In this document: piece after piece, positions 1-9,195 of the stretch
Position numbering within the stretch: the stretch's first letter is position 1
Layout of the letters: every line of letters begins with the position of its first letter
Origin: Bolinopsis microptera
Taxonomy: Eukaryota; Ctenophora; Tentaculata; Lobata; Bolinopsidae
Reading direction: 5' to 3'
Length of the DNA stretch: 64,000 nt
Assembly: GCF_026151205.1 (NCBI RefSeq)
Contig: NC_087078.1
Location: forward strand, 18,555,118 to 18,619,117
The notes under the pieces: generated by a model
The model's database searches: none
What the model saw: the letters and a program-made list of their open reading frames with translations, nothing else
Told to the model about the DNA's origin: nothing
Made by a program: the position numbers and the translations under genes

Positions 1-93
1 CTTCCTAGATCAAGAGTATCGTGAGATTTGTCCATGTGGAGTGTGGCACACCACAACAAAGGTGCATTCTTCCTAGATCAAGAGTATCGTGAG
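1..93. repeat. Spaced duplicate of a 25-bp unit
   Basis: The sequence CTTCCTAGATCAAGAGTATC plus five more bases occurs at 1-25 and again, identical, at 69-93, so the unit repeats with a 68-bp period. The left copy runs off the window edge, so a longer tandem array may lie outside. No coding potential was seen. Confidence 0.8.
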
Positions 94-129
94 GAGTATG
101 GTATGAAGTGATGTTGTATTGAGTTACAT

Positions 130-207
130 TGTCGGGGGGTTAATTGTCGAGGGGTCAATTGTCGGGGGGTCAATTGTCGGGGGTCAATTGTCGGGGGACA
201 ATTCTCG
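130..207. repeat. Short tandem array, unit about 15-16 bp
   Basis: Five imperfect copies of TCAATTGTCGGGGGG stand in a row. The G-runs could in principle support G-quadruplex structure. It is adjacent to the TTATATGCGA array that follows and carries no reading frame. Confidence 0.75.
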
Positions 208-227
208 CCCACCCAATGGATTATATA

Positions 228-300
228 TGTGATCGAATGCTATTACATGCTATTACATGCGATTATATGCGATTATATGCTATTATATGCTATTAAATAT
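228..300. repeat. TTATATGCGA/TTATATGCTA minisatellite, first block
   Basis: Copies of a 10-bp unit alternating TTATATGCGA and TTATATGCTA. The same unit forms a much larger block at 862-1168, so the two blocks are probably one array interrupted by the 301-861 sequence. Confidence 0.8.
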
Positions 301-861
301 GCTTTGAGAAAAGGTCTAAAAAGGTACGTTTTGTGACAACAGAAATCCAAGGTGATGTTTCACAACTACCAAATTGCAGGAAAAATCACCTGATACCTAA
401 ACCTGGTCAGTTGCATGCACCAGTAATCGACCGGGATTCCCGGTACCGGGAATCCCGGTACTGGGATTGGCAATTTTGAGCTATCCCGGCCCCGGTCCCG
501 GTCAAATGCTGGTTTCTGTGCAATAAAATCGACAAGAGTATTAGCAGTTATCATTTGAAAGCAGAAATCAATGGTGCGCTGACTACTGGTTATGAATGAT
601 AATCCAGAAAGTGATAGATCTCGAAGATGATCTCCGTCTGACTAGTTGACGTAGAATTTACCATGATCTCCTTGTCCTGTCTGGTGTGGTCCTTTAATGT
701 CCCCACTAGGAAGTATTCCTACATGTTGGGTGCAGTCTTTGGTAGACTCAAGAGTTACAGTTCCATCTCCAGGATGATGCTTGGCAATCAGCATGAAAAT
801 AAATCTTTGAAAAGATCTTTAATAGGTTGAATGCATAAGTTGGATCATATTCACCCTGCTA
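301..861. other. Non-genic spacer containing a perfect palindrome
   Basis: This sequence interrupts the 10-bp minisatellite. It contains a 28-bp perfect palindrome at 431-458 (CCGGGATTCC on one arm) followed by further CCCGG/CCGG tracts to about 500. A 62-codon open frame on the minus strand over 366-554 is created by the palindrome and is not convincing as a gene. Confidence 0.5.
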
Positions 862-1168
862 CTATATGCGATTATTTGCAATTATATGCAATTATAATAA
901 TAAATGTGATTTTAAGAGATAATATACGTGATTATATGTGTGATTAAATGTGATTATATGCTATTATATGCTATTATATGCGATTATATGCGATTATATG
1001 CTATTATATGCTATTTTGTGAATTATTTTGCAATTATATGCGATTATTTGCAATTTTATGCCATTATATGCTATTATATGCTATTATATGCGATTATATG
1101 CGATTATTTTGCGATTATTTTGCGATTATTTGTGATTTTATGCGATTATTGCTATATAATGGTTGTTG
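862..1168. repeat. TTATATGCGA/TTATATGCTA minisatellite, second block
   Basis: About 25-30 imperfect copies of the 10-bp unit, degenerating into TTTTGCGAT variants near the right end. The array stops about 30 bp before the start codon of the zinc-finger gene, so it lies where that gene's promoter or 5' UTR should be. Open frames over this block on the plus strand are repeat translation only. Confidence 0.85.
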
Positions 1169-1199
1169 CATAGCATTATAAAACGTTTGTACTGCAGTT

Positions 1200-1889
1200 A
1201 TGAATTCTGTAACCTGCTCATTCTGTGACAAGTCTTTTGCCAATAAATATAGTCTGTCCTCACACATTAGTAGGTATCATCGAGAGAACCGAGAGTCAGA
1301 TGAAAGTTCTGCAATTCTACAGCCACTGTCAAAAGCTAACTCAGATGCGACTGATGTCAAAATGGAAGGTCCTGATTCTGTATGTTCAGATGCTGATACA
1401 ATAGTTTCTGAAGAATCTCAGCAAGGTGGTTCTAACTCTGATGTACCAGGTAGTGGTGATGATGAATTTAGTGGTGTAACAAGTAGCGATGATGAGTCCA
1501 ACAAAGAATATAGTGCTAAAGAGTTAGAATCTGATACTGACTGGCAACACGTAGGCAAGCGGAAAGGAGTACCAATCAAACAACCAAACAGTAAAAAGAT
1601 ATCGAGTTTACTTAAATCTCTAGACGTCCTGTTACAAAGTAAATTGTGTAAAGAGCAAAATAAATGTTTTGACATTTTATTCTCATACATGATGAAAACC
1701 GAATTGTTTGTTGTCTTGAAGCAGCGTTTAATTGACAGCGGAAAAGACCTAACAGATATTTTAAGTTTGGAAGAACGATCTCTATTGGATGCAGTTATCA
1801 CCACTACAAGTCTATCTGATGTAAACAAACTGATGAACGAAAACACAACTATTGTCGATAAGATTCTCAAACTTTATCTGAATAAGTAG
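1200..1889 (+). CDS. Single C2H2 zinc-finger protein of unknown function
   Basis: A 229-residue intronless frame. Residues 6-27 form one C2H2 zinc finger (CSFC, then H22 and H27: C-x2-C-x12-H-x4-H), so nucleic-acid binding is likely. Residues 30-110 are acidic and serine-rich and look disordered. Residues 130-229 are predicted helical, with a Leu-rich stretch (SSLLKSLDVLLQSKL) and a hydrophobic C-terminus (VDKILKLYLNK) that could be an interaction domain. An ATTAAA polyadenylation-like hexamer lies at 2017-2022, about 130 bp after the stop. The start is the first ATG after the minisatellite. I do not recognise the family. It could be a cellular gene or an accessory gene of a large transposon; a single finger with an acidic linker does not decide between them. 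Confidence 0.7.
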   Translation: MNSVTCSFCDKSFANKYSLSSHISRYHRENRESDESSAILQPLSKANSDATDVKMEGPDSVCSDADTIVSEESQQGGSNSDVPGSGDDEFSGVTSSDDESNKEYSAKELESDTDWQHVGKRKGVPIKQPNSKKISSLLKSLDVLLQSKLCKEQNKCFDILFSYMMKTELFVVLKQRLIDSGKDLTDILSLEERSLLDAVITTTSLSDVNKLMNENTTIVDKILKLYLNK

Positions 1890-2104
1890 TTGGTGGAACT
1901 AACTACCTGTACTAGAACACCATTAACGTGCAACTGTTATACAATGATTTATGTACCCAATCTTACTCTTGATGATTTCAATTTATGATTATAATGTTGA
2001 CAACAACAAATTATCAATTAAACGGTAGTTTTATTTGTCTCTCGAAATTTATCAAATTTATAACAAGCAAATTTAATAGTTAATAATAGTGAATGGTATA
2101 GAGC

Positions 2105-2182
2105 CTTAGCTACTCCCTAGGCTCGACTTTGAACACTGAACCTTTTGTGCAGAAGACGGATGTTCTAACCACTAGGCTACCT
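2105..2182 (-). repeat. tRNA-derived SINE head or tRNA pseudogene
   Basis: Read on the minus strand the segment has a good RNA polymerase III A box (TAGCCTAGTGGTTAGA, near 2181-2166) and, about 35 bp later, a B-box-like TGTTCAAAGTC (2135-2125). The intervening bases do not fold into a convincing anticodon arm, so this is a tRNA-derived SINE head or a decayed tRNA rather than a working tRNA gene. Confidence 0.6.
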
Positions 2183-2374
2183 AACAGTTGTTATATCTTA
2201 AAGGGTGAAAATGTGGTTCAGATACTGTAGCTATTGCTTAAATGTCAGAAAATTGATGATAAGACTTGTAATTTCCAGGAGGTCGAGCGATGGTAACCCT
2301 ACACCACATTTCGTTATGTCACCCTCTGCTTATTTGGAGTGGTGACTGGACCGGGGTAAATCGTGAAGAATCAT

Positions 2375-2653
2375 TTGACCAGTAATCAAGTGACAGGAGC
2401 CTGCTTGGCAGCCGTTTAATCAGACTTTAGATCCTTTAGACAGGATTATTGAATTATTCATCATGACGTTCTGACGGGTAATCAAGTGACTCCTGTCACG
2501 TGATCTCGAGGTTCAAATAACATTCATGTCACATGATGCTTAAGCTAAACACGTGACCGGTAATCAAGTGACAGGAACCTGCTTGGCAACCGTTTAATCA
2601 GACTTTAGATCCTTTAGTCGGGATTATTGATTGATTCATCATGACGTTCTGAC
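2375..2653 (+). repeat. Direct repeat pair of about 100 bp
   Basis: The segment 2375-2475 (starting TGACCAGTAATCAAGTGACA) is repeated with few changes at 2554-2653. The copies are 179 bp apart start to start. The spacer and the right flank carry most of the CACGTG boxes listed separately. Confidence 0.85.
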
Positions 2654-2766
2654 TCCTTATTGGTCAATTATCTTGTCACGTGACCTTGACATTTAATTAA
2701 CGAGCTTGTCACGTGGTTACATGACATGTGATCTGTCACGTGACCCTTGTGACGTGCTGTCACGTG
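2497..2766. promoter_or_regulatory. Cluster of six CACGTG E-boxes
   Basis: CACGTG occurs at 2497, 2550, 2677, 2710, 2737 and 2761, mostly inside the longer word GTCACGTGA, with near-misses such as GTCACATGA between them. One is expected per about 4 kb by chance. Such palindromes are bound by bHLH-zip factors (USF, MITF/TFE, MYC families). No gene start was found next to the cluster, and its overlap with a direct repeat means it may be a property of that repeat rather than a working enhancer. Confidence 0.5.
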
Positions 2767-2828
2767 ACCTGAGGGCGTGCTGTGAGTGGCTGGGGGCTAC
2801 TTGATGACGGGCCTTCACACATTCCCAT

Positions 2829-3345
2829 CTACTGGGTAGAGAGCTTGGATTTTGAAGAGGATGAGTGGGGGAAGTTATATTTGGTGAGAAGATTAGAGAT
2901 GTTGGTGTACCAAGGAAGGCCCAGCATAACCTGCTCGTGAAATGCAGCGGAGAGAAGTTCATTTTCAGTGCTTTCAAGGCGACTATAGAAATCTATTGCA
3001 AGTTTGCAGGCTTCAAAGAAGAGGGGGTGGCGCCCACTTTCGCCCCAGCAGCCTATATTTGATGCTTTTGAATGGACAGACAAGGACCACTTGATAAACT
3101 TAAGGTGGAATCTTTCATAGTGGTCTTGTGAGATGTACCTGAGAGTATGCTGGGGGTTGGCTTTGCTATCTGTTTTGGAGAGGTATCTCATGGTTTTTGA
3201 GTGAGGACATAAGATTTGGCAGCCATAGAGCAGTATCGGTTTTATTAGAGAGTCAAATAGAATGTTTAGGGAACGGTGAGAGAGGGCATCTTTGACGATA
3301 TTGCCTTTGAGGCCATAGAGATTCTTCCCGTTATGTGGTGTTTGT
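2829..3345 (-). mobile_element. LINE (jockey/CR1-type) ORF2 C-terminal fragment
   Basis: The minus-strand translation entering from about 3345 reads NGKNLYGLKGNIVKDAL, then the reverse-transcriptase-tail motif LFDSLIKPILLYGCQI, then SNIGCWGESGRHPLF. This is the conserved segment downstream of the reverse-transcriptase active site in jockey/CR1-like non-LTR elements. The polymerase core (YADD) and endonuclease are missing, so this is a 5'-truncated dead copy. The open frame from 3191 to 2829 starts at an internal methionine and is not an independent gene. Confidence 0.8.
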
Positions 3346-3733
3346 GGAAAGAGTTGCCGTTAATAAAAAATAATCTTCTTTTCCTGTAGCTTATGTTTTT
3401 TTAAATATTCTAAATCTTGAACCCGTCTCTGATCCTGACTCTAATACTGCAGTAATTATAGTGAGTAAGTTAAATAATGTAGTTAATTAAACTCTCCAAA
3501 AACGGTTGACAGGGTCCGAGTCGTGGCAAAGTAAATGAACGATGAGAGCTATTTTTTGTCACGTGAAATAAACAAATCAGTCACCATGATCAAATCGATT
3601 GCACTGCAGAATGAATGAAACTGACAGTATATTTTTAATCTTACTTCCTAGCAGTTTGATGGACTGACATGATCACTGTTAATAGAACTTAAGATCAATT
3701 TATATCAAACATATTGAATTGATAATGACTTAC
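3346..3733. other. Spacer, no gene seen
   Basis: AT-rich sequence with one CACGTG (about 3559) and no coherent open frame. The next exon of the minus-strand gene at 3734-4200 would be expected here or further left, but I could not identify one. Confidence 0.5.
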
Positions 3734-4200
3734 TAAATTTCCAGAACAGCTCACAACACGAATCCGGCACATATTGTTCCTTGTTCCTATTGTCTGCATT
3801 TCCAAAGTCTTTCATCCTTTCAGTGGTCTTGCTAATGGCAGTGCTGGCAGGTCCAAAAACAGAGTCATATGTGGGTGGTGCAATATTTTCCGTTGCCTGA
3901 AGTAGCAAAAAATGTATGACAATTTAGTCTTCTTATATAAAGCAGTGGCGTAACGAAGAGCCCCCCTCTGCCAACAGGCAACGTTACGCCACTGTTATAA
4001 AGTACATTATTTATGATTCAGTTCTTATGATACTGACCGCATCATTAGGAGTATACTCGTAAACAGGGCAAGGTATTTCTTCAGCTGGTGCAGATGCAGA
4101 TCTACTATACTGCGGGCTTGATGCAGATGTGGTCGTTTTCATTGCAGCCCCAGGATCTGTACCCACAGGAGTATAACCATCAAATGCCATCGATTTGTAA
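3734..4200 (-). CDS. Two exons of a PPxY-containing protein (partial gene)
   Basis: Two minus-strand exons join in phase. Exon A, 4200-4038, has acceptor CAG at its upstream edge, ATG at 4190 and donor GTCAGT; it encodes 51 residues beginning MAFDGYTPVGTDPGAA. Exon B, 3896-3734, has acceptor CTACTTCAG and donor GTAAGT; it continues with ATENIAPPTYDSVFGPAST and ends in phase 1. Together they give a low-complexity Ser/Pro/Ala-rich cytoplasmic-looking stretch with one PPTY motif (WW-domain ligand type), followed by a Cys pair (DSCCELFWKF) that may mark the approach to a membrane segment. The 3' exons were not found; the sequence to the left is a LINE fragment. Family not recognised. The phase match and good splice signals are the reasons for calling it. 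Confidence 0.5.
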
Positions 4201-4375
4201 CTGCTAAGTAACACACTTTTAAAAATTCTTTTCGATTGTCAAAACCAATTCATAAAAAGTATAGAATGTGTTCAATTGATCATGAAATGAAATGTAATAT
4301 AAAGGTATTACCATTTATATCCTGCTCATACAATTAATAATAATAATTATAGTAAATTAATGTTACTTTTATACA

Positions 4376-4500
4376 GCACCAAAAGGTTAAATAAATTGAA
4401 TTCAACCCTTATGCTCGGCGATACTTAATTAACGAGATCGTGCATCTTCGCCTTGGACGGAAAAAATAAACTGTTTAGAAAACAGAAGTCAATAACTGTA
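4376..4500. repeat. Dispersed repeat, copy 1 (second copy 11290-11432)
   Basis: GCACCAAAAGGTTA followed by the words AACCCTTATGCTC and CGCCTTGGACGG occurs here and, with small changes, at 11290-11432. It lies downstream of the LINE tail at 4817-5092 on the minus strand, so it could be part of a LINE 3' UTR, but the second copy has no LINE reading frame beside it. Confidence 0.65.
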
Positions 4501-4510
4501 AATTAAATCC

Positions 4511-5092
4511 CATGACTAAATAAAGCAGGTGCACCTAACAAGCAGATACCCAAGAAAGGTTAGCATCTTGACTAAAGATGAGGTTAGCATACCCAAGAAA
4601 GGTTAGCATCATAATAATAATTTAAACTTATAGATTATAGTGGCACAACAACTTAAAATGCACAGGTGTGCCACGAAAACAAGTCAGGATACAAGAAAAC
4701 CTGAAAAGCAATCCACATTTAGGTTCCAAACCATAGAAAATTATAAAGACTTGATACACTAAATTACAAGGTTAAGGGTATGCACTTAACAGTAGAAACG
4801 TTGAAAAAATAGTAAATTAATTAATATCAAAAGCACGTTTAAAAAGAAACGTTTTCAGATACACTTTAAAAGATTCCAGTGACATGCAATTCTTAATTTC
4901 AAGAGGCAGCTCATTCCATAATTTAGGGCCAACTTTCTGAAACGATCTTTCTCCATACTGTGAATATACTCTTGGTTCAGTCAAATAGATAAGATGATTA
5001 TAATTGGCATATTTAAACATATCACTTAAATCATGACTAAATAAAGCAGGTGCACCTAACAAGCAGATACCCAAGAAAGGTTAGCATCTTGA
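4511..5092. repeat. Perfect 61-bp direct repeats flanking a LINE tail
   Basis: The 61 bases at 4511-4571 (start CATGACTAAATAAAGCAGGT) are repeated without change at 5032-5092. Between them is the LINE C-terminal fragment. Shorter copies of ACCCAAGAAAGGTTAGCAT also lie at about 4591-4609. The arrangement could be a long target-site duplication, a local tandem duplication of the LINE 3' end, or a short terminal repeat. Confidence 0.85.
4817..5074 (-). mobile_element. LINE ORF2 C-terminus (jockey/CR1 type)
   Basis: The minus frame contains YGERSFQKVGPKLWNELPLE followed by SLESFKVYLKTFLFKRAF, the standard C-terminal tail of jockey/CR1-like non-LTR retrotransposon proteins (consensus R-S-F-x-x-x-A/G-P-x-L-W-N-x-L-P). 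Only the last 85 residues remain, so it is a dead 5'-truncated copy lying within a pair of 61-bp direct repeats. Confidence 0.85.
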
Positions 5093-5482
5093 AAAATGGG
5101 TGATCACTACAAAAAATCTCAGTATGAAATTCATCGGCCTATCAAAATAATATTCAAGATAATAAAAATAAAATTGCCTAAAATATTACAATTTCTATAA
5201 AAATTCTATAGAACTTCAAATATACAAACAATCTGAAAACTCCAATATACAATAAAAAATCATCGAAAAGGTTTACTACAGAACAGTACCTGATGATAAA
5301 AGTTAATTAAGAAAATCCAAAACAGTCATGCCAAACAATCTGGGCAACATACAAGTAGAGACGGTGTAATAAACAGAGTGGGCAAAGATTGGGTCAAGAT
5401 TGATCAACAACACAAGGAAGGTGGTCAAAGTTAATAAAGTAAAGTACAAATTATGACATCAAAACATTACACATCACACTTA

Positions 5483-5565
5483 CTGGGGCGCGCTCAGCCT
5501 GTCATTCCGCCGAATCTCTATTCGGTTATGTTTATAAACATAATAGCCTGAGGTCCCCAGGTAAA
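5483..5565 (+). repeat. Dispersed repeat family B, copy 1
   Basis: CGCGCTCAGCCTGTCATTCC, then AATCTCTATTC, then CCTGAGGTCCCCAGG. Copies of the same 80-bp unit lie at 22859-22942 (plus) and 30064-30142 (minus). It is GC-rich in an AT-rich background and carries no reading frame. Confidence 0.75.
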
Positions 5566-6880
5566 CATCACACATGTCTACAAATTATATCATCGCATCA
5601 TGTGAAAAATATATAAAAAATATTTTCCCACCAACATTTATCATTTATAAAATACAATATCATTAAAGTATTATCAATTATCAAATACATTATTACATAT
5701 TTAAACTTATTTAAACTTCCCAGTGGAAAAAAATTATAAACTGTTTTTTAACCTCATTATAGTAAATAGTCATTATGTTTCTTTTTATTACAGTGGCTGA
5801 ATATAAGTGTGCTGGAGAACTTCGACGCTTCGACACGCCGCGCAAAGTATGATTTTTATTTCGCATCGAAGTTGCTTTGTTAATTCGCAAATAGTATAGG
5901 CTCTTACGGGCATTGTCTGCACGATACGCTAGGGACCCCAGATACACCTTACTAGACGTATTTTTGACCGTAGAATCGATTAAAGGTGGTTTCAAGATGA
6001 TTGGACTGAGTTAGCGCGGTTAAAATCGCAAAAAACCGATTTTGGGGCCAAAAATAGGCTAAAAAACCATGTTTTTTGATAATTTGAGCAAGTTAATTTT
6101 GTTGGCATGTCGTCAAAACTTGCATGAAGATAGTTAAAAGACAGCCGCACAAGATGATATAAAAATAAAACAAATCCCTCTAGTTTAGTGCAGGTAAAAA
6201 TCCAAAAAAGTGGTAAAAATTTTGACTTTTTTGCTTGAAGTTTGAACAATTTTTTGCAGTTGTATTAAATCAACCCAAAAATAGTCACATAGTGTTTGCC
6301 TTAATTTTTCCTTTCCGAGAAGTACCCACTTCATATACTTTATCGAAGTTTGAATATTGTCACTCCGCAAGCGTTTTTGCCAAATTTTCGACGCGCACTA
6401 CGCGCAAAAGCATTTAGTTGTTATCAATATATGCACCCGCGCGTTCATCATAAATTTCAAACAGCTATAACTCAGCGAGATTATGTCCGTTCTAGCTCAT
6501 ATTTTCACACCAAATAAAAAATAATGTGATCTTATTGCTGACAAAATATTTGATACATGTTACGTATCCCTTACGTATCCCTTACGTATCCCTTCGGCGG
6601 CGAGCGCTTCGCGCGCGAAAAGTGGCATGCAACGTATGTCAACAAAATATGAATATAATTACTTTATTTGCCTTAGAGAAATAGACTGTCAAAATTTAAA
6701 ACGCGCATCGGTATAGCACGTGACTAATAAGGCAAAATTTATACTTCTTAACATATTATCGATCCTTAGACATCATACTATTGTGTCCAATTAGCGGTTA
6801 GGTCTCTAAACTCGTAGCAGAAAACACGTCTTTTTGCCCGTAAGAGCCTTTACTAAAAGCAACGATCTGGTAATGTGTGG
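5566..6880. other. Spacer with short repeats, no gene seen
   Basis: Open frames here are short and overlap on both strands with no family signature. At 6561-6593 TACGTATCCCT is repeated three times without change, followed by a GCG-rich hairpin-like segment. The segment at about 5805-5870 (ACTTCGACGC, CGCGCCGCGC-like words) resembles part of the element at 22760-22850. Confidence 0.5.
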
Positions 6881-7137
6881 CAGGTTTATAACCTACTAAA
6901 ACGCGCGCCTAGTTGGACTCGTCGACGGTCTTGATATTTGAAACAAATATTTTACGAGTATCACCCGTTAAGAAGGGTTGACATCATGAATCAAATGAAT
7001 GTGTACGTAAATGTGAACTTGTAGGTTTACAACCTACCAGGACGCGCGCCGAGTTGGACTCGTCGACGCGGTTGGACTCGTCGCCGAGTTGGACTCGTCG
7101 GTATGGAACAAATATTTTACAAGTAACACTCGTTAAA
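6881..7137 (+). repeat. Dispersed repeat family A, two tandem copies
   Basis: Copy 1 is at 6881-6972 and copy 2 at 7021-7137. Shared words in order are CCTAC, ACGCGCGCC, AGTTGGACTCGTCGACG, GAAACAAATATTTTAC and CACCCGTTAA. Copy 2 has an internal triplication of GTTGGACTCGTCG. Further copies are at 22446-22533 (plus) and 46063-46157 (minus). Confidence 0.8.
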
Positions 7138-7348
7138 TGTGAACAAAATTATGACTCATCCATCATCACAAATCTCCTTTTACAGTTTTTGAGCTGATTG
7201 ACGATGTCAACCCATCGAGATCGTGGCTAAATCAAATCAAATCAAAATATAATGACACAAACATCATCACAAATCATAAAAAATATATCTACTAAAGTTT
7301 TAAAATTATCTCAAATCTATTGGCCTAAACAACCAAGTTAAAATGAAT

Positions 7349-7735
7349 CTAATTTACATACTTTCCACTACTATATAAGTTGATAAAGCGTTTTTTAGCA
7401 ACATGAGGATTACACACAAGATATTCATTGTGCTTCTCTTTATTAGTAGCATAATTTAATCCCTCAATCTTTCCTAATACTTCGTCCGAAACATACCAAA
7501 AATGACTATCATTTACAGATCCGTTTAAAATAGTCTCTTTTTTGAAAGCCTCTAATCTTATTTTAAAACTTAACACAGTCTCACAATTCTTGACATCCGA
7601 GGGGAGTTTGTTCCAATATAGTCTCACCCTCTCCGGAAGAAAAGAACTGTGGACTTTCTTCATTTTACTGCTACTTTTACTGCATCTACTGTTTGATGCC
7701 ACATTAAGACCAGATCTGCTCTTTTTTTTTTAAAT

Positions 7736-7768
<33 letters not shown>

Positions 7769-8183
7769 CCAGATCTGCTCATACTGTACAACCCAGCTCC
7801 GTAATTGGCCAAACCACTTATCATTTTAAAAGATTCAATGAGGTCCCCACGTATTTGCCGCTCTGCCAGCGTTGTTAAATTGAGGATTTCCAGTCGACGA
7901 CTGTATGGAAGAGTACCCACCTCGTCAATCAGACGGGTAAACCGCCTCTGGACGCTCTCCAGCTCCAAGATGATCCCCAACTTCCATGAGCCGCAACTGG
8001 ACTCCACAATTGAACACAATACTCTAAATGGGGTCTTATCAAAGCTTTGTAAATGGATATCATCACAGATTTCTCCCTGATAATCAGATTTCTAACAATC
8101 CAACATATCATTCTGTTGGCTTTAGATATTGAAGCCTTAATCTGTTCATTCCAAAGCGAAGCAGAGCAACGATCGACAATCAC
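7349..8183 (-). mobile_element. LINE ORF2 C-terminal half, frameshifted and interrupted
   Basis: On the minus strand from 8183 the frame reads NEQIKASISKANRMICWIVR and ALIRPHLEYCVQLWSP, a classic LINE reverse-transcriptase connection motif. It then shifts frame near 7970 to LESVQRRFTRLIDEVGTLPY and RRLEILNLTTLAERQIRGDL, is interrupted by a poly(T)/poly(A) insertion at 7722-7764, and resumes with the C-terminal tail SSFLPERVRLYWNKLPSDVK. A frameshift and the insertion mean it is inactive. The jockey/CR1/L2 group is most likely. No polymerase active site is present in the surviving part. Confidence 0.85.
7706..7780. repeat. Poly(T)-AAATC-poly(A) insertion with target-site duplication
   Basis: AAGACCAGATCTGCTC stands at 7706-7721 and again at 7765-7780. 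Between the copies there is only T10, AAATC and about 28-30 A residues. This looks like an insertion made of little more than a homopolymer tail inside the LINE fragment, with a 14-16 bp target-site duplication. A misassembled homopolymer is the alternative. Confidence 0.65.
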
Positions 8184-8254
8184 CCTGAAATTTTAAAAAT
8201 ATGTTTTAAAGACTATTTAGAAGACACAATTTTGATTCACATAGCCATGTTAAA

Positions 8255-8490
8255 GCAGAAGACCCGGGTTCAAATCCGGTCGGATGCAAGTCGGCCAGTT
8301 ACCAAGCTGTGATTTGGTACAGCTTCGGCTGGTGATACACACTCTCTGGCTCGTAGGACTCACCCCCCTACAGCTAATATAGTGCCTCGGCACAGAGTGG
8401 CTTAGGGTTACTGAAAAGAAGATAAGCACCTCAGGCCATCCCAAGGTTCGGGAGAGACCTGCCCTTGTATCTTGTTGTTGTTGATGCAAT
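8255..8490 (+). mobile_element. tRNA-derived SINE ending in (GTT)n
   Basis: A B box GGGTTCAAATCCGG is at 8267-8280 within GACCCGGGTTCAAATCCGGT. About 190 bp of conserved-looking body follows, ending in CTTGTTGTTGTTG at 8472-8486, the microsatellite tail seen on tRNA-derived SINEs. A clear A box is not visible upstream, so the 5' end is truncated or diverged. Open frames on both strands across it are not genes. Confidence 0.65.
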
Positions 8491-9189
8491 CGGCAGAGCA
8501 CTATACTCAGGTAAAGGACATTTTTCACTGCTTTTCTGTATCTTTGGTTAAATTACGCTGTAAAAGTATCATCCTGGGATCCCAATCCATTAACAATAAT
8601 AACACCTGGACTTACCACAACTTTCACATCGCCCCTCACTCAGTCACAGACCAAACCAGTTCATCACTCACTCACCAAATTGCCTACCCAATATCTATTG
8701 AAGAGGCGTAAATTTTCTAGTCAAATGACATATCGATATTATTGCTGCAGCAGATACAAATGCCAACATTATTATATTCCCAAACGTTTGAACCATTAAA
8801 TTAACTAGGAAATTCAATCATCAACTTAACTTTTACTGTTTAAAACTGATATGATGATATTAACTTAACTTATTATTATTTTTTAAACATACTTCTTCTT
8901 AGTGTGGTGACTTGGGGTCCATAAATATAACAATACAAGCTGATAAACCAAAAAGAACAACTGGGGTAGGTAGGTAGCCCTGGTGGGTGCGTAAACTTTA
9001 CGGTCTGCTCTCTCCAAGATCAGCCTGCTTCTCCATTTTACCGTGAAGCCTAATTTCTAGTTTTTATAAATACAATGCAAGTGCAGGTTTACTAATCTTA
9101 ATCTACTTAACAACTCAATAGCCCAAGTCACCATACCCGTAGTATATTCCATGGTAATAGAAGAACTTTAAAGTTTTTAAAATTGTTGC
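8491..9189. other. Spacer, no gene seen
   Basis: AT-rich sequence without a family signature on either strand. The 80-codon plus frame at 8472-8711 starts inside the SINE tail and has no recognisable domain. Confidence 0.45.
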
Positions 9190-9195
9190 TATAAT

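Noticed and set aside
928-1181. Two overlapping Tyr/Ile/Cys-rich frames
   Set aside because: Translation of the TTATATGCGA minisatellite.
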